Position numbers and translations under genes: made by a program
Shown here: piece by piece, positions 1 through 6,551 of the stretch
Layout of the letters: the number at the start of each line of letters is the position of its first letter
How positions within the stretch are numbered: the first letter of the stretch is position 1
Origin: Hymenobacter mucosus
GTDB taxonomy: Bacteria > Bacteroidota > Bacteroidia > Cytophagales > Hymenobacteraceae
Direction: 5' to 3'
NCBI RefSeq assembly: GCF_900188255.1
Contig: NZ_FZNS01000011.1
Coordinates: 54,310 to 118,309 of the forward strand
DNA length: 64,000 bases
Notes under the pieces: model-generated
The model's input: the letters and a program-made list of their open reading frames with translations, nothing else
The model's database searches: none
What the model was told of the DNA's origin: nothing

Positions 1-36
1 TCTGGACACTTCCCACCGTATTAATAGGATAAAACG

Positions 37-324
37 ATGCCCTACCAGCCAAAAGAAGCCGAACTACTACAACTCGGCTTCCGCACCAACAGCCCCGCCC
101 AGCCCTATCCCACCCGCGCCTACTTCGCTCCTATGCAAGGGTCGGACAACTACCTGACCCTGTGCCCACGGCCCGGCATGGAAACAGCCGTGGAGTTCAC
201 GGGCGCCAGTAAGGTCGTGGCCCGCTACTACATCCGGTCTGCGGATGATCTACGCGCCGCCCTGCGTGGAGAAGGACAGCGGGAGGCGTTGCCCAAGCAC
301 GGGCGGGCGTTGTATCACTCGTAA
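37..324 (+). CDS. Phage hypothetical protein, 95 aa
   Basis: I do not recognise this 95-residue protein. It starts at an ATG after an A-rich stretch (ggataaaacg) and is the first complete gene in the window. It has no signal peptide, membrane segment or cysteine motif. The C-terminal third (SADDLRAALRGEG) looks like one amphipathic helix. It heads a run of small same-strand genes with short gaps, the usual layout of a phage accessory cluster. The overlapping minus-strand reading is a shadow. Confidence that it is coding comes from tight packing with its neighbour. Confidence 0.55.
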   Translation: MPYQPKEAELLQLGFRTNSPAQPYPTRAYFAPMQGSDNYLTLCPRPGMETAVEFTGASKVVARYYIRSADDLRAALRGEGQREALPKHGRALYHS

Positions 325-335
325 CAGCTACTGAA

Positions 336-563
336 ATGAAAGTTATTCGAGACAACCGAGTAGAGAACCGCTTCACCTTCCCAATGCGCTTGACCTGTGG
401 GCACTGCAAATCGGAACTAGAGGCGGATAAGTCTGATTTGAAGTATACCGATGACGACCAAAGGGACCCTGGGTATTACTACATCCCTTGCCCCTTGTGC
501 AACACGCATAATGTGGTGAAGCCTGTGCCCATTCGTTCAGCAAGTGCCTTCTTTAACAGGTAG
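336..563 (+). CDS. Small zinc-ribbon protein, 75 aa
   Basis: A 75-residue protein with two Cys-x-x-Cys knuckles, CGHC near residue 22 and CPLC near residue 53, about 30 residues apart. This spacing fits a zinc ribbon that binds one structural zinc. Such small ribbons in phages may bind nucleic acid or another protein; the target cannot be read here. It starts 11 nt after the previous stop and ends just before the cupin-like gene, in the same orientation. The function is inferred from the fold motif only. Confidence 0.55.
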   Translation: MKVIRDNRVENRFTFPMRLTCGHCKSELEADKSDLKYTDDDQRDPGYYYIPCPLCNTHNVVKPVPIRSASAFFNR

Positions 564-604
564 CCTCATGACCATGCCCTTCGATTCCCCACTAGAGCAG
601 CTAC

Positions 605-997
605 TTGAAACGCACAGCGACGTACTACGCCCCCCTGTTAGGCAACCTCTGGCCGGTGCGCCCCTTCAAGGTGGAGCAGTTTGGTCCGCTGACCAAGTAC
701 ACGTTAGGCGAAATGCCAGATGGAAGGTGGGCTATGCTGCACCGATTAACGGAAGCTGACGCAGGCAGCCCGCACGACCATCCGTGTGATATGGAATCAC
801 ATGGCATACACGGCAGCTATTGTGAGCAGGTCTTTTGCCCTGGCCCAATGTTCAAACTATGGGGGCCAGGTAGTAGCCACCACATTGGGGCAGACTGCAT
901 TCACCGTATTACCAAGCTATACAATGAAGAGGTATGGACCTTGGTATTCGCCGGGCCAGTAGTACGACAGTGGAAACACTATCCTGAGCTAGGTTAG
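605..997 (+). CDS. Cupin-like phage protein, 130 aa (TTG start)
   Basis: The His/Asp/Glu-rich core (SPHDHPCDMESHGIHGSYCE) and a later HH and H pattern suggest a small cupin-type beta barrel with a possible metal site. The first usable codon in this frame is TTG at 605, because a stop lies at 593. An ATG at 568 opens a different frame that dies at 759. Either the TTG is used, or the true N-terminus lies in the 568 frame and a frameshift joins them. Substrate unknown. The same prophage has a second cupin-like protein at 37227. Confidence 0.5.
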   Translation: MKRTATYYAPLLGNLWPVRPFKVEQFGPLTKYTLGEMPDGRWAMLHRLTEADAGSPHDHPCDMESHGIHGSYCEQVFCPGPMFKLWGPGSSHHIGADCIHRITKLYNEEVWTLVFAGPVVRQWKHYPELG

Positions 998-1242
998 ACA
1001 GTAGGGGGAGTAGGCGGGCCGTTGGGTTCGCGGGTGGCAGCGTCAGGTAGCACCACAAACACTTTCCCACCAACCTCTTCTGTGTCGGCCCGCTTTTCTT
1101 CAATGCGCCGGTACACCTGGGTAACAGAGATACCTTCCTTGTCGGCGTATTGCTTGATAGTCGCTAATCGGGCAAGGTACGCCTTGATGGCGGGGTCGGT
1201 AGTGGGCATCGGGTTCTGAGGTATTCGCAAGGTTTGGCGCAT
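994..1242 (-). CDS. Small helix-turn-helix-like regulator, 82 aa
   Basis: The only minus-strand gene in this part of the prophage, divergent from the gene at 1331. Residues about 28-60 (KQYADKEGISVTQVYRRIEE, then VGGKVFVVLP) resemble the small excisionase/MerR-type helix-turn-helix found in phage regulators: a helix, GIS turn, recognition helix and short wing. The C-terminus is proline-rich. A second in-frame ATG at 1209 would give a protein 11 residues shorter. The repeated ACGTTAT/ACGGTTA sites 15-66 bp upstream (1257-1308) are a natural operator for it, suggesting autoregulation. The family call is tentative. Confidence 0.5.
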   Translation of the reverse strand: MRQTLRIPQNPMPTTDPAIKAYLARLATIKQYADKEGISVTQVYRRIEEKRADTEEVGGKVFVVLPDAATREPNGPPTPPTV

Positions 1243-1256
1243 GAAGGTAAAAGTTT

Positions 1257-1308
1257 AACCGTTATAATTTGAACGTTATAAAGATAACGGTTATATTTGT
1301 TACGGTTA
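1257..1308. promoter_or_regulatory. Operator-like cluster of four AACgGTTAT-type sites
   Basis: AACCGTTAT (1257-1265) and its exact reverse complement ATAACGGTT (1284-1292) form a 9-bp inverted repeat. Two variants lie alongside, GAACGTTAT (1271-1279) and GTTACGGTT (1299-1307). All four sit in the 88-bp gap between the divergent genes at 994-1242 and 1331-2047. The layout fits a cooperative repressor site controlling both directions. The binding protein is inferred, probably the small minus-strand regulator. Confidence 0.5.
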
Positions 1309-1330
1309 CACTATTAACTGGTATGCCTGC

Positions 1331-2047
1331 ATGGAAACAGCTATTAAAGAACGTCCTATCCTTTTCAGTGGTGCGATGGTACGCGCCCTACTCGCTGGCA
1401 CGAAGACCCAGACGCGCCGGACCACTGGCCTAGACTTTATCAATGAAAACCCCAGTTGCTGGCAACGGCAGTGGGTACCTGCTAAGGATGGTAAGCACTG
1501 GCTGTTTACCTGTGGTGATGACCGTGTGCAAGTTCGGTGCCCTTATGGTGTCGAGGGTGACCGGCTGTGGGTGAAGGAAACTCACCAGATGGGCTTCTCC
1601 ACCCACGTTTCAGATTGCGGCTATCTCTACCGTGCCACTGATGTAGACAAGCGCACCCACCACGGCGTGTACTGCTACGAAAAGGATGGCAAGTACTATG
1701 ACCACTACGATAAGCAGTTCGTGTGGCGCCCTTCCATCTTCATGAAGCGCGTTGCTTCGCGCATCCTGCTAGAACTCGTGTCGGTGCGAGTGGAGCGGTT
1801 GCAGGATATATCCGAGGCTGATGCAGTAGCTGAGGGGGTAGAAGAGCATATCATTCCCGCTTTAGGGCCCGGCACTTGGGGTATGTGGAAGAACTACCTA
1901 TGGTCTGAGAAAACAGTAGATAAGCAGGCCAAAGCCAAGTGCAGCGCAAAGGAAGCCTACGAAACTCTGTGGGAATCCATCAACGGCCCCGGCTCCTGGC
2001 AGGCCAACCCCTGGGTATGGGTCATTTCCTTTCAGGTTGTTAAATAA
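1331..2047 (+). CDS. ASCH/morphogenetic-type phage protein, 238 aa
   Basis: The pattern matches a widespread phage family related to the ASCH (PUA-like) fold. The N-terminus has RPILFSGAMVRALLAGTKTQ followed by TRR, then GDRLWVKET, a W-P-S-I-F-M strand, and SVRVERLQDISEADAVAEGV. It ends with LWESINGPGSW and NPWVWVISF. These proteins are often labelled phage morphogenetic protein, but an RNA- or nucleotide-binding role is as likely. It is full length and starts at the ATG after an operator-rich divergent promoter region, so it may be under different control from the operon that follows. Confidence 0.65.
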   Translation: METAIKERPILFSGAMVRALLAGTKTQTRRTTGLDFINENPSCWQRQWVPAKDGKHWLFTCGDDRVQVRCPYGVEGDRLWVKETHQMGFSTHVSDCGYLYRATDVDKRTHHGVYCYEKDGKYYDHYDKQFVWRPSIFMKRVASRILLELVSVRVERLQDISEADAVAEGVEEHIIPALGPGTWGMWKNYLWSEKTVDKQAKAKCSAKEAYETLWESINGPGSWQANPWVWVISFQVVK

Positions 2048-2065
2048 GCCACGGGAACCACGCCA

Positions 2066-2383
2066 ATGCAACGCTACTGGATATCCTTTTGGGCAGACGA
2101 CCCCCGCAGTATTGGAGGCGACCCTGGACATACATTCTTTTGCACAGGCTATCGGGATACAGAGGATGATAAGGGCACATGTTCCATGTGCGTTTTAGCG
2201 GAAGGAGAAAGCTTTGACGCTATCTGGTCTACACTCAAGAGCGACAAGTTTTACCCCGAGGCAGAACAGCGGTTTGCTGAAGCAGCTGATGCCAGCTTTA
2301 AACCTAATAGTGGTGGGCGTTTCCCCAGCTTGCTTCTGTGGCAAGTAGCAACGCCTCAGCAACCAGGCCCACTTGTGGCTTAA
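2066..2383 (+). CDS. Phage hypothetical protein, 105 aa
   Basis: No recognised family. The 105-residue protein has three cysteines (FFCTG, TCSMC), the latter a C-x-x-C pair, and several tryptophans. It has no signal peptide or membrane helix. It begins 18 nt after the stop of the ASCH-like gene in the same direction and is probably cotranscribed with it. Function cannot be assigned. Confidence 0.5.
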   Translation: MQRYWISFWADDPRSIGGDPGHTFFCTGYRDTEDDKGTCSMCVLAEGESFDAIWSTLKSDKFYPEAEQRFAEAADASFKPNSGGRFPSLLLWQVATPQQPGPLVA

Positions 2384-2453
2384 CCTCGCCTTCCCTGTCA
2401 CGAACGAAGGCGGGGTTCACCTGTAACGCTAACTGTACTTACCCCCTGTAGTC

Positions 2454-2660
2454 ATGAACCTCTTCTTGTACATCCTTGGTCAAGTAAGCCTGTTCACAGC
2501 AGGCATAGTAGCCTTCCTCTTAGGGCTTGGGTTCTTCAGTGCTTTGCCAGACAAGGATAAAGCGGGACTACTGGAGTTCATCATTGCTCTGCTCGGCCTC
2601 GCCTGTTGCGCCGTGGGGGCCTCGCTCTGCCTGTATCCGATTGTCAATCTCTTTCAGTGA
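2454..2660 (+). CDS. Small two-helix membrane protein, 68 aa
   Basis: Almost entirely hydrophobic, with two predicted membrane helices (about residues 4-27 and 40-64) joined by a short charged loop (LPDKDKAG). This hairpin topology is common in small phage membrane proteins, including some superinfection or lysis factors, but it lies far from the lysis genes and has no diagnostic motif. The downstream gene starts 4 nt after its stop. Confidence 0.5.
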   Translation: MNLFLYILGQVSLFTAGIVAFLLGLGFFSALPDKDKAGLLEFIIALLGLACCAVGASLCLYPIVNLFQ

Positions 2661-2664
2661 GACC

Positions 2665-2904
2665 ATGCCCATTAACAATGAACTACGTGATGATACCAGT
2701 GCCATGCTCAGCTACCTACAGGGTGAACCGCCAACACCTGCCCCTGTAGCCAAAACCCCTGCTGACTACCTGCGACAAGCCATGCGCAATCTTGGAGAGG
2801 AGTATGTAGAAACGCCAAACGGGGTACTGGTAAGCGAAGCAGCGTCAGCAGAAGCCATCCGATTAGCCGTAGCCGACGCCAAAGAGGTACCTGGCTGGAA
2901 TTAA
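2665..2904 (+). CDS. Phage hypothetical protein, 79 aa
   Basis: The start is placed at the ATG at 2665, directly after the stop of the preceding membrane protein. Upstream in-frame sequence is read through by that other gene and is unlikely to be used. The protein is acidic and soluble, with a Pro-rich linker near residue 25 and two likely helices (TPADYLRQAMRNL, SAEAIRLAVADAK). No family recognised. Coding is supported by packing with its neighbours. Confidence 0.45.
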   Translation: MPINNELRDDTSAMLSYLQGEPPTPAPVAKTPADYLRQAMRNLGEEYVETPNGVLVSEAASAEAIRLAVADAKEVPGWN

Positions 2905-2923
2905 CCTGTAACCGCTCTTCCCC

Positions 2924-3307
2924 ATGTCACAGAAACTAAGCAACAAACGCCGCGAGCAGATACGGGAGACGTTGAAGCAAGCCAACAGCAAGAACAACGC
3001 GTACTGGACGTATGAGGATGAAAATACGGCTATAGGCGACCTCCTTGCCGAGCTAGACCGCATCCTTCCCTCCTGGGTAGCCACCGACGCCGGTCAGCAC
3101 CAGTACAACCGCGCTTATGAGGTGGCTGGCACGACACCCAATTCATCTGACTCCGTATGGTTAGGCCGCGCCCGCTATGACGAGACGTGGAACACATGGG
3201 TAGATGCCAATACCTCCAAACCCTTCCCCCTGGGTACCACGATTACGCACTACCTGCATAGTCTGACCCCTACGGAGTTGATCGGACAACCAGAGAGAGG
3301 GGAGTAG
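2924..3307 (+). CDS. Phage hypothetical protein, 127 aa
   Basis: A 127-residue soluble protein with a basic N-terminus (SQKLSNKRREQIRETLKQAN) and a tryptophan-rich middle. I do not recognise the family. It has no membrane segment or Cys cluster. It sits in the compact run of small genes ahead of the minor head protein and ends 4 nt before the next start. The reading on the other strand is a shadow. Confidence 0.5.
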   Translation: MSQKLSNKRREQIRETLKQANSKNNAYWTYEDENTAIGDLLAELDRILPSWVATDAGQHQYNRAYEVAGTTPNSSDSVWLGRARYDETWNTWVDANTSKPFPLGTTITHYLHSLTPTELIGQPERGE

Positions 3308-3311
3308 GGGT

Positions 3312-3641
3312 ATGGCGCATAATGCAATAAGACTACCCTATGTGCCCAAAGAAGAGCGCGAGAATATAATGGTTGCTAGGCCGACCCTCCGCATTGTCCA
3401 AACAAGCCCCACTACCTACGCTGTACAACAACTGGAATGCCGTGGGTGGTGGTTATGGCGCAAACAAGAGTGGGTTAACTATGCCGTCAGGGTGTATCGC
3501 GGTTGCGACCCCTGCACAGGAGGAAGAGAGGAGCACGAATGCCCTATACACTTCGATTCCATAGAAGCCGCTGAAGCATGGGTACAACAACAGCGTGAGG
3601 CGCGGCAGTATCCACGGGTGGTGAAAGAACTAACTAACTGA
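3312..3641 (+). CDS. Phage hypothetical protein with Cys cluster, 109 aa
   Basis: The middle of the protein carries Trp-rich strands (RGWWLWRKQEWVNYAVRVYR) followed by GCDPCTGGREEHECPIHF, a C-x-x-C and a C-x-x-H that could hold a zinc ion. The C-terminus is a helix (SIEAAEAWVQQQREA). An alternative ATG lies at about 3369. No named family. It continues the same-strand small-gene run. Confidence 0.45.
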   Translation: MAHNAIRLPYVPKEERENIMVARPTLRIVQTSPTTYAVQQLECRGWWLWRKQEWVNYAVRVYRGCDPCTGGREEHECPIHFDSIEAAEAWVQQQREARQYPRVVKELTN

Positions 3642-3648
3642 ATAAGGT

Positions 3649-3858
3649 ATGAGACTCAGTAAACATTGGTTCCAAGCTATTGCCCTTGCCTTGTTCACCC
3701 TGGCTCGGATGGCCTATAAGGTAGACTTTCGGCCCTATACATGGGGTGTGATTGCCGCTGCTATGGTAACCAGCTTTCTGATCTTATTGGTGTTAAGCCA
3801 TGTGACGTTGAGTTGGCTCAAGTGGCTAATAGCATTGGTTACGAACCCTAAAGATTAA
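3649..3858 (+). CDS. Small two-helix membrane protein, 69 aa
   Basis: Two hydrophobic helices (about residues 8-24 and 32-54) separated by a short polar turn, with a third weakly hydrophobic segment near the end. No sorting or lipoprotein signal. Starts 7 nt after the previous stop and ends 5 nt before the next gene. This is the second small membrane protein in the cluster. Function unknown; it probably acts in the inner membrane. Confidence 0.45.
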   Translation: MRLSKHWFQAIALALFTLARMAYKVDFRPYTWGVIAAAMVTSFLILLVLSHVTLSWLKWLIALVTNPKD

Positions 3859-3863
3859 GCCAC

Positions 3864-4151
3864 ATGACAGTAGGAGAGTTGCTGGAATACATCTATCTCC
3901 ACAATGTGGATAGAAACGCAGAGGTGTTAGTGCAGCGTGTTGAATACATACACTTTGAGGGGTTTAACATAAGTGGAATGCGCGGACTCTTGCCCGATGG
4001 AACCTACGGGGTGTACCCAGAAGGCTCCAAGTCAACAGGGTGGCCCACCGTTCAAAAGGAAGGCGACTGTGGCATGACAGAATACATCTCAATACACTGT
4101 CCTGTGCGCTGGGATAATGACAATAGGCTTTACCTCGACCTTCATTACTAA
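3864..4151 (+). CDS. Phage hypothetical protein, 95 aa
   Basis: MTVGELLEYI and the following residues resemble the first helix of many small phage proteins annotated only as conserved. The rest is beta-rich with a cysteine pair near the C-terminus. Its TAA stop shares one base with the ATG of the minor head gene (TAATG), so translation of the two is probably coupled. That points to coexpression with the head genes. Confidence 0.5.
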   Translation: MTVGELLEYIYLHNVDRNAEVLVQRVEYIHFEGFNISGMRGLLPDGTYGVYPEGSKSTGWPTVQKEGDCGMTEYISIHCPVRWDNDNRLYLDLHY

Positions 4152-4891
4152 TGCCCACCGACACCCCCGAAGCCCGTATTGCTCGCCTTGATGCCTATGA
4201 GAGTAGGTTCATCCCCAAGCTAGCGGCCGCCCTCATCAAGAGTGTAGAGCCAGCTATATCCGCGTACGAGCAGGGGGCTACCCCTAGCCTGGCCGCAGCC
4301 TACGTGAAGGATACCCATGTTGGGACTGTGCTAGAACAGCTCTACCGCACCGTAGCGGTAGACGAAGCCAAGCGTACGTACGATACCCTCACAGAAGGCC
4401 AGAAAGCCCAAGCGCCAGGAACGCTGGCAGATGGATGGGTAGCCCGCGCCCGGGACTTTCTGCGGGGGGAAGGACGCATGACCTTGCAAGGGATTACGGA
4501 GCGCACCCAAGGGGTTGTACGGGATGTGCTGGAGGCCGCGCAGGAACTGGGTTTGTCCATTCCCGACGCCGCCCGACGCCTGCGGCAGACAGTAACCGGG
4601 ATTGCACGGGAACGGGCTATTGCCATCTGCCGAACAGAGATTAACGCGTCAAGCAATGCGGGCTCTCTTTGGGGAGCACAGGCCACCGGACTAGCGTTGC
4701 AGAAACAATGGCTGGATACCAAGGATGGCCGGGCCCGCCCGACCCACGTTGCCGCCAACGGGCAGAAGGCGCCCTTGGATGGGTTCTTTTCCGTAGGGCA
4801 GGGGAGAGGACGATACCCAGGCGACCCACTCTTACCGGTGGGAGAGCGGGCGAGATGTCGGTGTACACAAACCTATGTTCCGATTGATTAA
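4151..4891 (+). CDS. Minor head protein, Mu gpF / SPP1 gp7 type
   Basis: This is the first clear virion gene in the window. The C-terminal half (about residues 150-246) has the head morphogenesis domain pattern: ERAIAICRTEINASSNAGS, LDTKDGRARPTHVAANGQ, then PGDPLLPVGERARCRCTQTY. The charged helical N-terminus is typical of the family. In tailed phages this protein is a minor capsid component usually encoded next to the portal. Portal and terminase are not in the window, so they should lie to the left of position 1. Starts by TAATG overlap with the gene before. Confidence 0.8.
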   Translation: MPTDTPEARIARLDAYESRFIPKLAAALIKSVEPAISAYEQGATPSLAAAYVKDTHVGTVLEQLYRTVAVDEAKRTYDTLTEGQKAQAPGTLADGWVARARDFLRGEGRMTLQGITERTQGVVRDVLEAAQELGLSIPDAARRLRQTVTGIARERAIAICRTEINASSNAGSLWGAQATGLALQKQWLDTKDGRARPTHVAANGQKAPLDGFFSVGQGRGRYPGDPLLPVGERARCRCTQTYVPID

Positions 4892-4903
4892 CTAGATTTA
4901 AAT

Positions 4904-5119
4904 ATGGCACTCATTGAAACGTACGACGACAAGAAAGGTAAGTGGCAATCATGGGAAGCGACTATTAACCTTCAATCGGATAGCATACAAGACCCTAATC
5001 TGATTGGCTATGGCGCCACAGAGGAAGAAGCTGTTGCAGCGCTAAAAAAAGACCTGAGGGCTTATATTGAGTTGTTGCAAGCCGCCGAATCCGTTGATAT
5101 AACAACGCCCCGTGCCTAG
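4904..5119 (+). CDS. Phage hypothetical protein, 71 aa
   Basis: A 71-residue protein with a short beta N-terminus and a helix (TEEEAVAALKKDLRAYIELL). The shape recalls HicB-like or DUF1902-like half folds (strands, then GYGATEEEAVAALK), but no toxin partner lies beside it and it is short. Treated as a hypothetical gene between the minor head protein and small unknown genes. Confidence 0.45.
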   Translation: MALIETYDDKKGKWQSWEATINLQSDSIQDPNLIGYGATEEEAVAALKKDLRAYIELLQAAESVDITTPRA

Positions 5120-5276
5120 CCACCCTACTTCCGCTGAACACCTCCCCCTTATCTGCCGCTCCCGCCATCCTCCCTCTGTCATCCTCCAAGAGTGGGTAGG
5201 CACCATGCAACGAGCCCAGTACCCCAACGGAGCGAGAGTGTATCAGTTTAGCCTTACCTGCTTCTCTGCGAATTAA
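5112..5276 (+). CDS. Small phage protein, 54 aa (GTG start)
   Basis: A 54-codon frame opens at a GTG that overlaps the last 8 nt of the preceding gene and closes 12 nt before the next ATG, filling an otherwise empty 169-nt gap. The C-terminal sequence (NGARVYQFSLTCFSAN) has a credible beta-strand pattern and the frame has no internal stop. Weak start and short length keep confidence low. Function unknown. Confidence 0.35.
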   Translation: MPSHPTSAEHLPLICRSRHPPSVILQEWVGTMQRAQYPNGARVYQFSLTCFSAN

Positions 5277-5288
5277 CTAACTACTCCC

Positions 5289-5684
5289 ATGAATGACTAC
5301 ACTGCAATAGCAAACCGCCTTGGCTCTATAGCCCCACATATGCTGGATAAAAATCATCCTCTTCGCTTGGTTTTACATCATACGCCAGCTTACCGCACTG
5401 TTTATTTCTTTGATGAAACAGGCGAATTAGACTATGCTGAGCAAGAGTTGACCCTTAGTCTAGACCAGTTGCACGCACATGACTTCGTAGTAGAAGGCCC
5501 GGCTGTGTTGTGTCCTCACATCGTCTCATTTGCTATCAACACTAGTATTGATGGGCAAAAAATAAGTTGCCGAACCCGTGTAAGTCGCGAGTTCTTACAG
5601 CAAACACATAACGTTTATATAAAAGAATGGATAAGCAAGCGAGTACTGCAAGACATCTATGATTTAAAAGAGCGCCACCCCTAG
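5289..5684 (+). CDS. Phage hypothetical protein, 131 aa
   Basis: A 131-residue soluble protein with lower GC than its neighbours and no recognised domain. It is the last gene before a strong intrinsic terminator (5708-5735), so it ends the small-gene transcription unit. The capsid operon begins on the far side of that terminator. Confidence 0.5.
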   Translation: MNDYTAIANRLGSIAPHMLDKNHPLRLVLHHTPAYRTVYFFDETGELDYAEQELTLSLDQLHAHDFVVEGPAVLCPHIVSFAINTSIDGQKISCRTRVSREFLQQTHNVYIKEWISKRVLQDIYDLKERHP

Positions 5685-5707
5685 TCGCTTCTCTGCAAAT
5701 TAGCCCC

Positions 5708-5735
5708 GCCCCACCTACACTGGTGGGGCTTTTTT
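5708..5735 (+). terminator. Intrinsic terminator before the capsid operon
   Basis: GCCCCACC (5708-5715) and GGTGGGGC (5722-5729) form a perfect 8-bp stem with loop TACACT, followed by six T residues. It separates the small-gene cluster from the head operon. Confidence 0.85.
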
Positions 5736-5740
5736 ATGTC

Positions 5741-5764
5741 CCGCCCGATCCGTTCGACAACTTG
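5741..5764 (+). promoter_or_regulatory. Late-operon element, copy 1 (24-bp direct repeat)
   Basis: Identical over 24 bp to 27304-27327, beginning CCGCCCGATCCGTTCG. In both copies the repeat ends 48 bases before the A of the ATG that opens a structural operon. A second shared block GGCGGGTAG (5795-5803 here) lies 8-9 nt before the start. The first block's CCCGCC can pair with GGCGGG. It begins five bases after a terminator, as expected for a new promoter or leader. Promoter or RNA-leader function is inferred from conserved geometry. Confidence 0.6.
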
Positions 5765-5811
5765 ACCCCCTCCTGTACCACGTAAGGCAGGGCAGGCGGG
5801 TAGGTTTGGGT

Positions 5812-6546
5812 ATGCAAAAGCAGAGCCTGCCTTACTTCCGCATCAAGGATATTGACACTACTGGTCGCACCGTACAGTTTTACGGTTCCGCTTTCGGGGT
5901 AGTCGATAGTGATGAAGACATTATGGTGAAGGGGGCCTTCACCAAAACGATTCAGGAGAACGGCCCTGCTTCTGGCCGCCCCCGCATTCAGCACCTTTCT
6001 CAGCACAACCGGCAAATCATCATTGGCAAGTTCACCGAGCTGGTCGAAGATGAGTTTGGCTTGCTGTGCACCTCGGTGCTGGCTGATAACGCCGATGGCA
6101 ACGATGCCTTGGCCCTGTACGAGTTGAACGTGTACGAGCACTCCGTAGGGTTCAACACCATCAAGCAGGAATACGACAACACCACGGGCATCCGTCGCTT
6201 GACGGAGGTAAAGCTGTGGGAGGTGTCGGCCGTCACGTGGGGGGCAAATGAAATGACCCCATTAGTAGGGATTAAATCCCTCAAGCTACCCGAGCAAATC
6301 GACTACCTGAATGGCCGCATGGACAAGCTGGTCAAGGCGTTGCGCACGGGCAATATGCAGGACTCGACTTACGAGAATATTGAGGTTGAACTAGCCTCAC
6401 TTCAAACCGCCTACAAAGAACTCTTCTCACTCCCTCCCACGCAGGAGCCGGCCCCGGTGGTCACTCCTTCACCCGTGGTAGACGAGCCGGCTGGGGCTGA
6501 ACTGGTGGAGACCCTAAAAAAATCTCTCACTTTCCTCAACAACTAG
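5812..6546 (+). CDS. HK97-family prohead protease
   Basis: Caudovirus prohead protease (herpesvirus assemblin-like serine protease) that trims the capsid protein during head maturation. Seen: YGSAFGVVDSDEDIMVKGAF near the N-terminus; QHLSQHNRQIIIGKF with the catalytic His region; YEHSVGFNTI, the usual serine motif (HSVGF); and WEVSAVTWGANEMTPL. The C-terminus is a proline-rich tail. The ATG at 5812 is preferred over a TTG six bases upstream, and it keeps the fixed spacing to the upstream repeat. The major capsid gene follows by 5 nt. Confidence 0.9.
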   Translation: MQKQSLPYFRIKDIDTTGRTVQFYGSAFGVVDSDEDIMVKGAFTKTIQENGPASGRPRIQHLSQHNRQIIIGKFTELVEDEFGLLCTSVLADNADGNDALALYELNVYEHSVGFNTIKQEYDNTTGIRRLTEVKLWEVSAVTWGANEMTPLVGIKSLKLPEQIDYLNGRMDKLVKALRTGNMQDSTYENIEVELASLQTAYKELFSLPPTQEPAPVVTPSPVVDEPAGAELVETLKKSLTFLNN

Positions 6547-6551
6547 CCATC

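Noticed and set aside
544..759. 71-codon frame overlapping the cupin-like gene
   Set aside because: It stops early and overlaps the frame that carries the His-rich cupin pattern; kept only as a possible N-terminus.
4904..5119. HicB-like antitoxin call for the 71-residue protein
   Set aside because: The strand-helix pattern is suggestive, but the protein is short and no toxin-like partner is adjacent.
5801..5808. TAGGTTTG as the -7 box of the capsid operon
   Set aside because: It matches TAnnTTTG but ends 4 bp before the ATG, is not kept in the second copy (TAGTTTCG), and has no -33 partner at the right distance.
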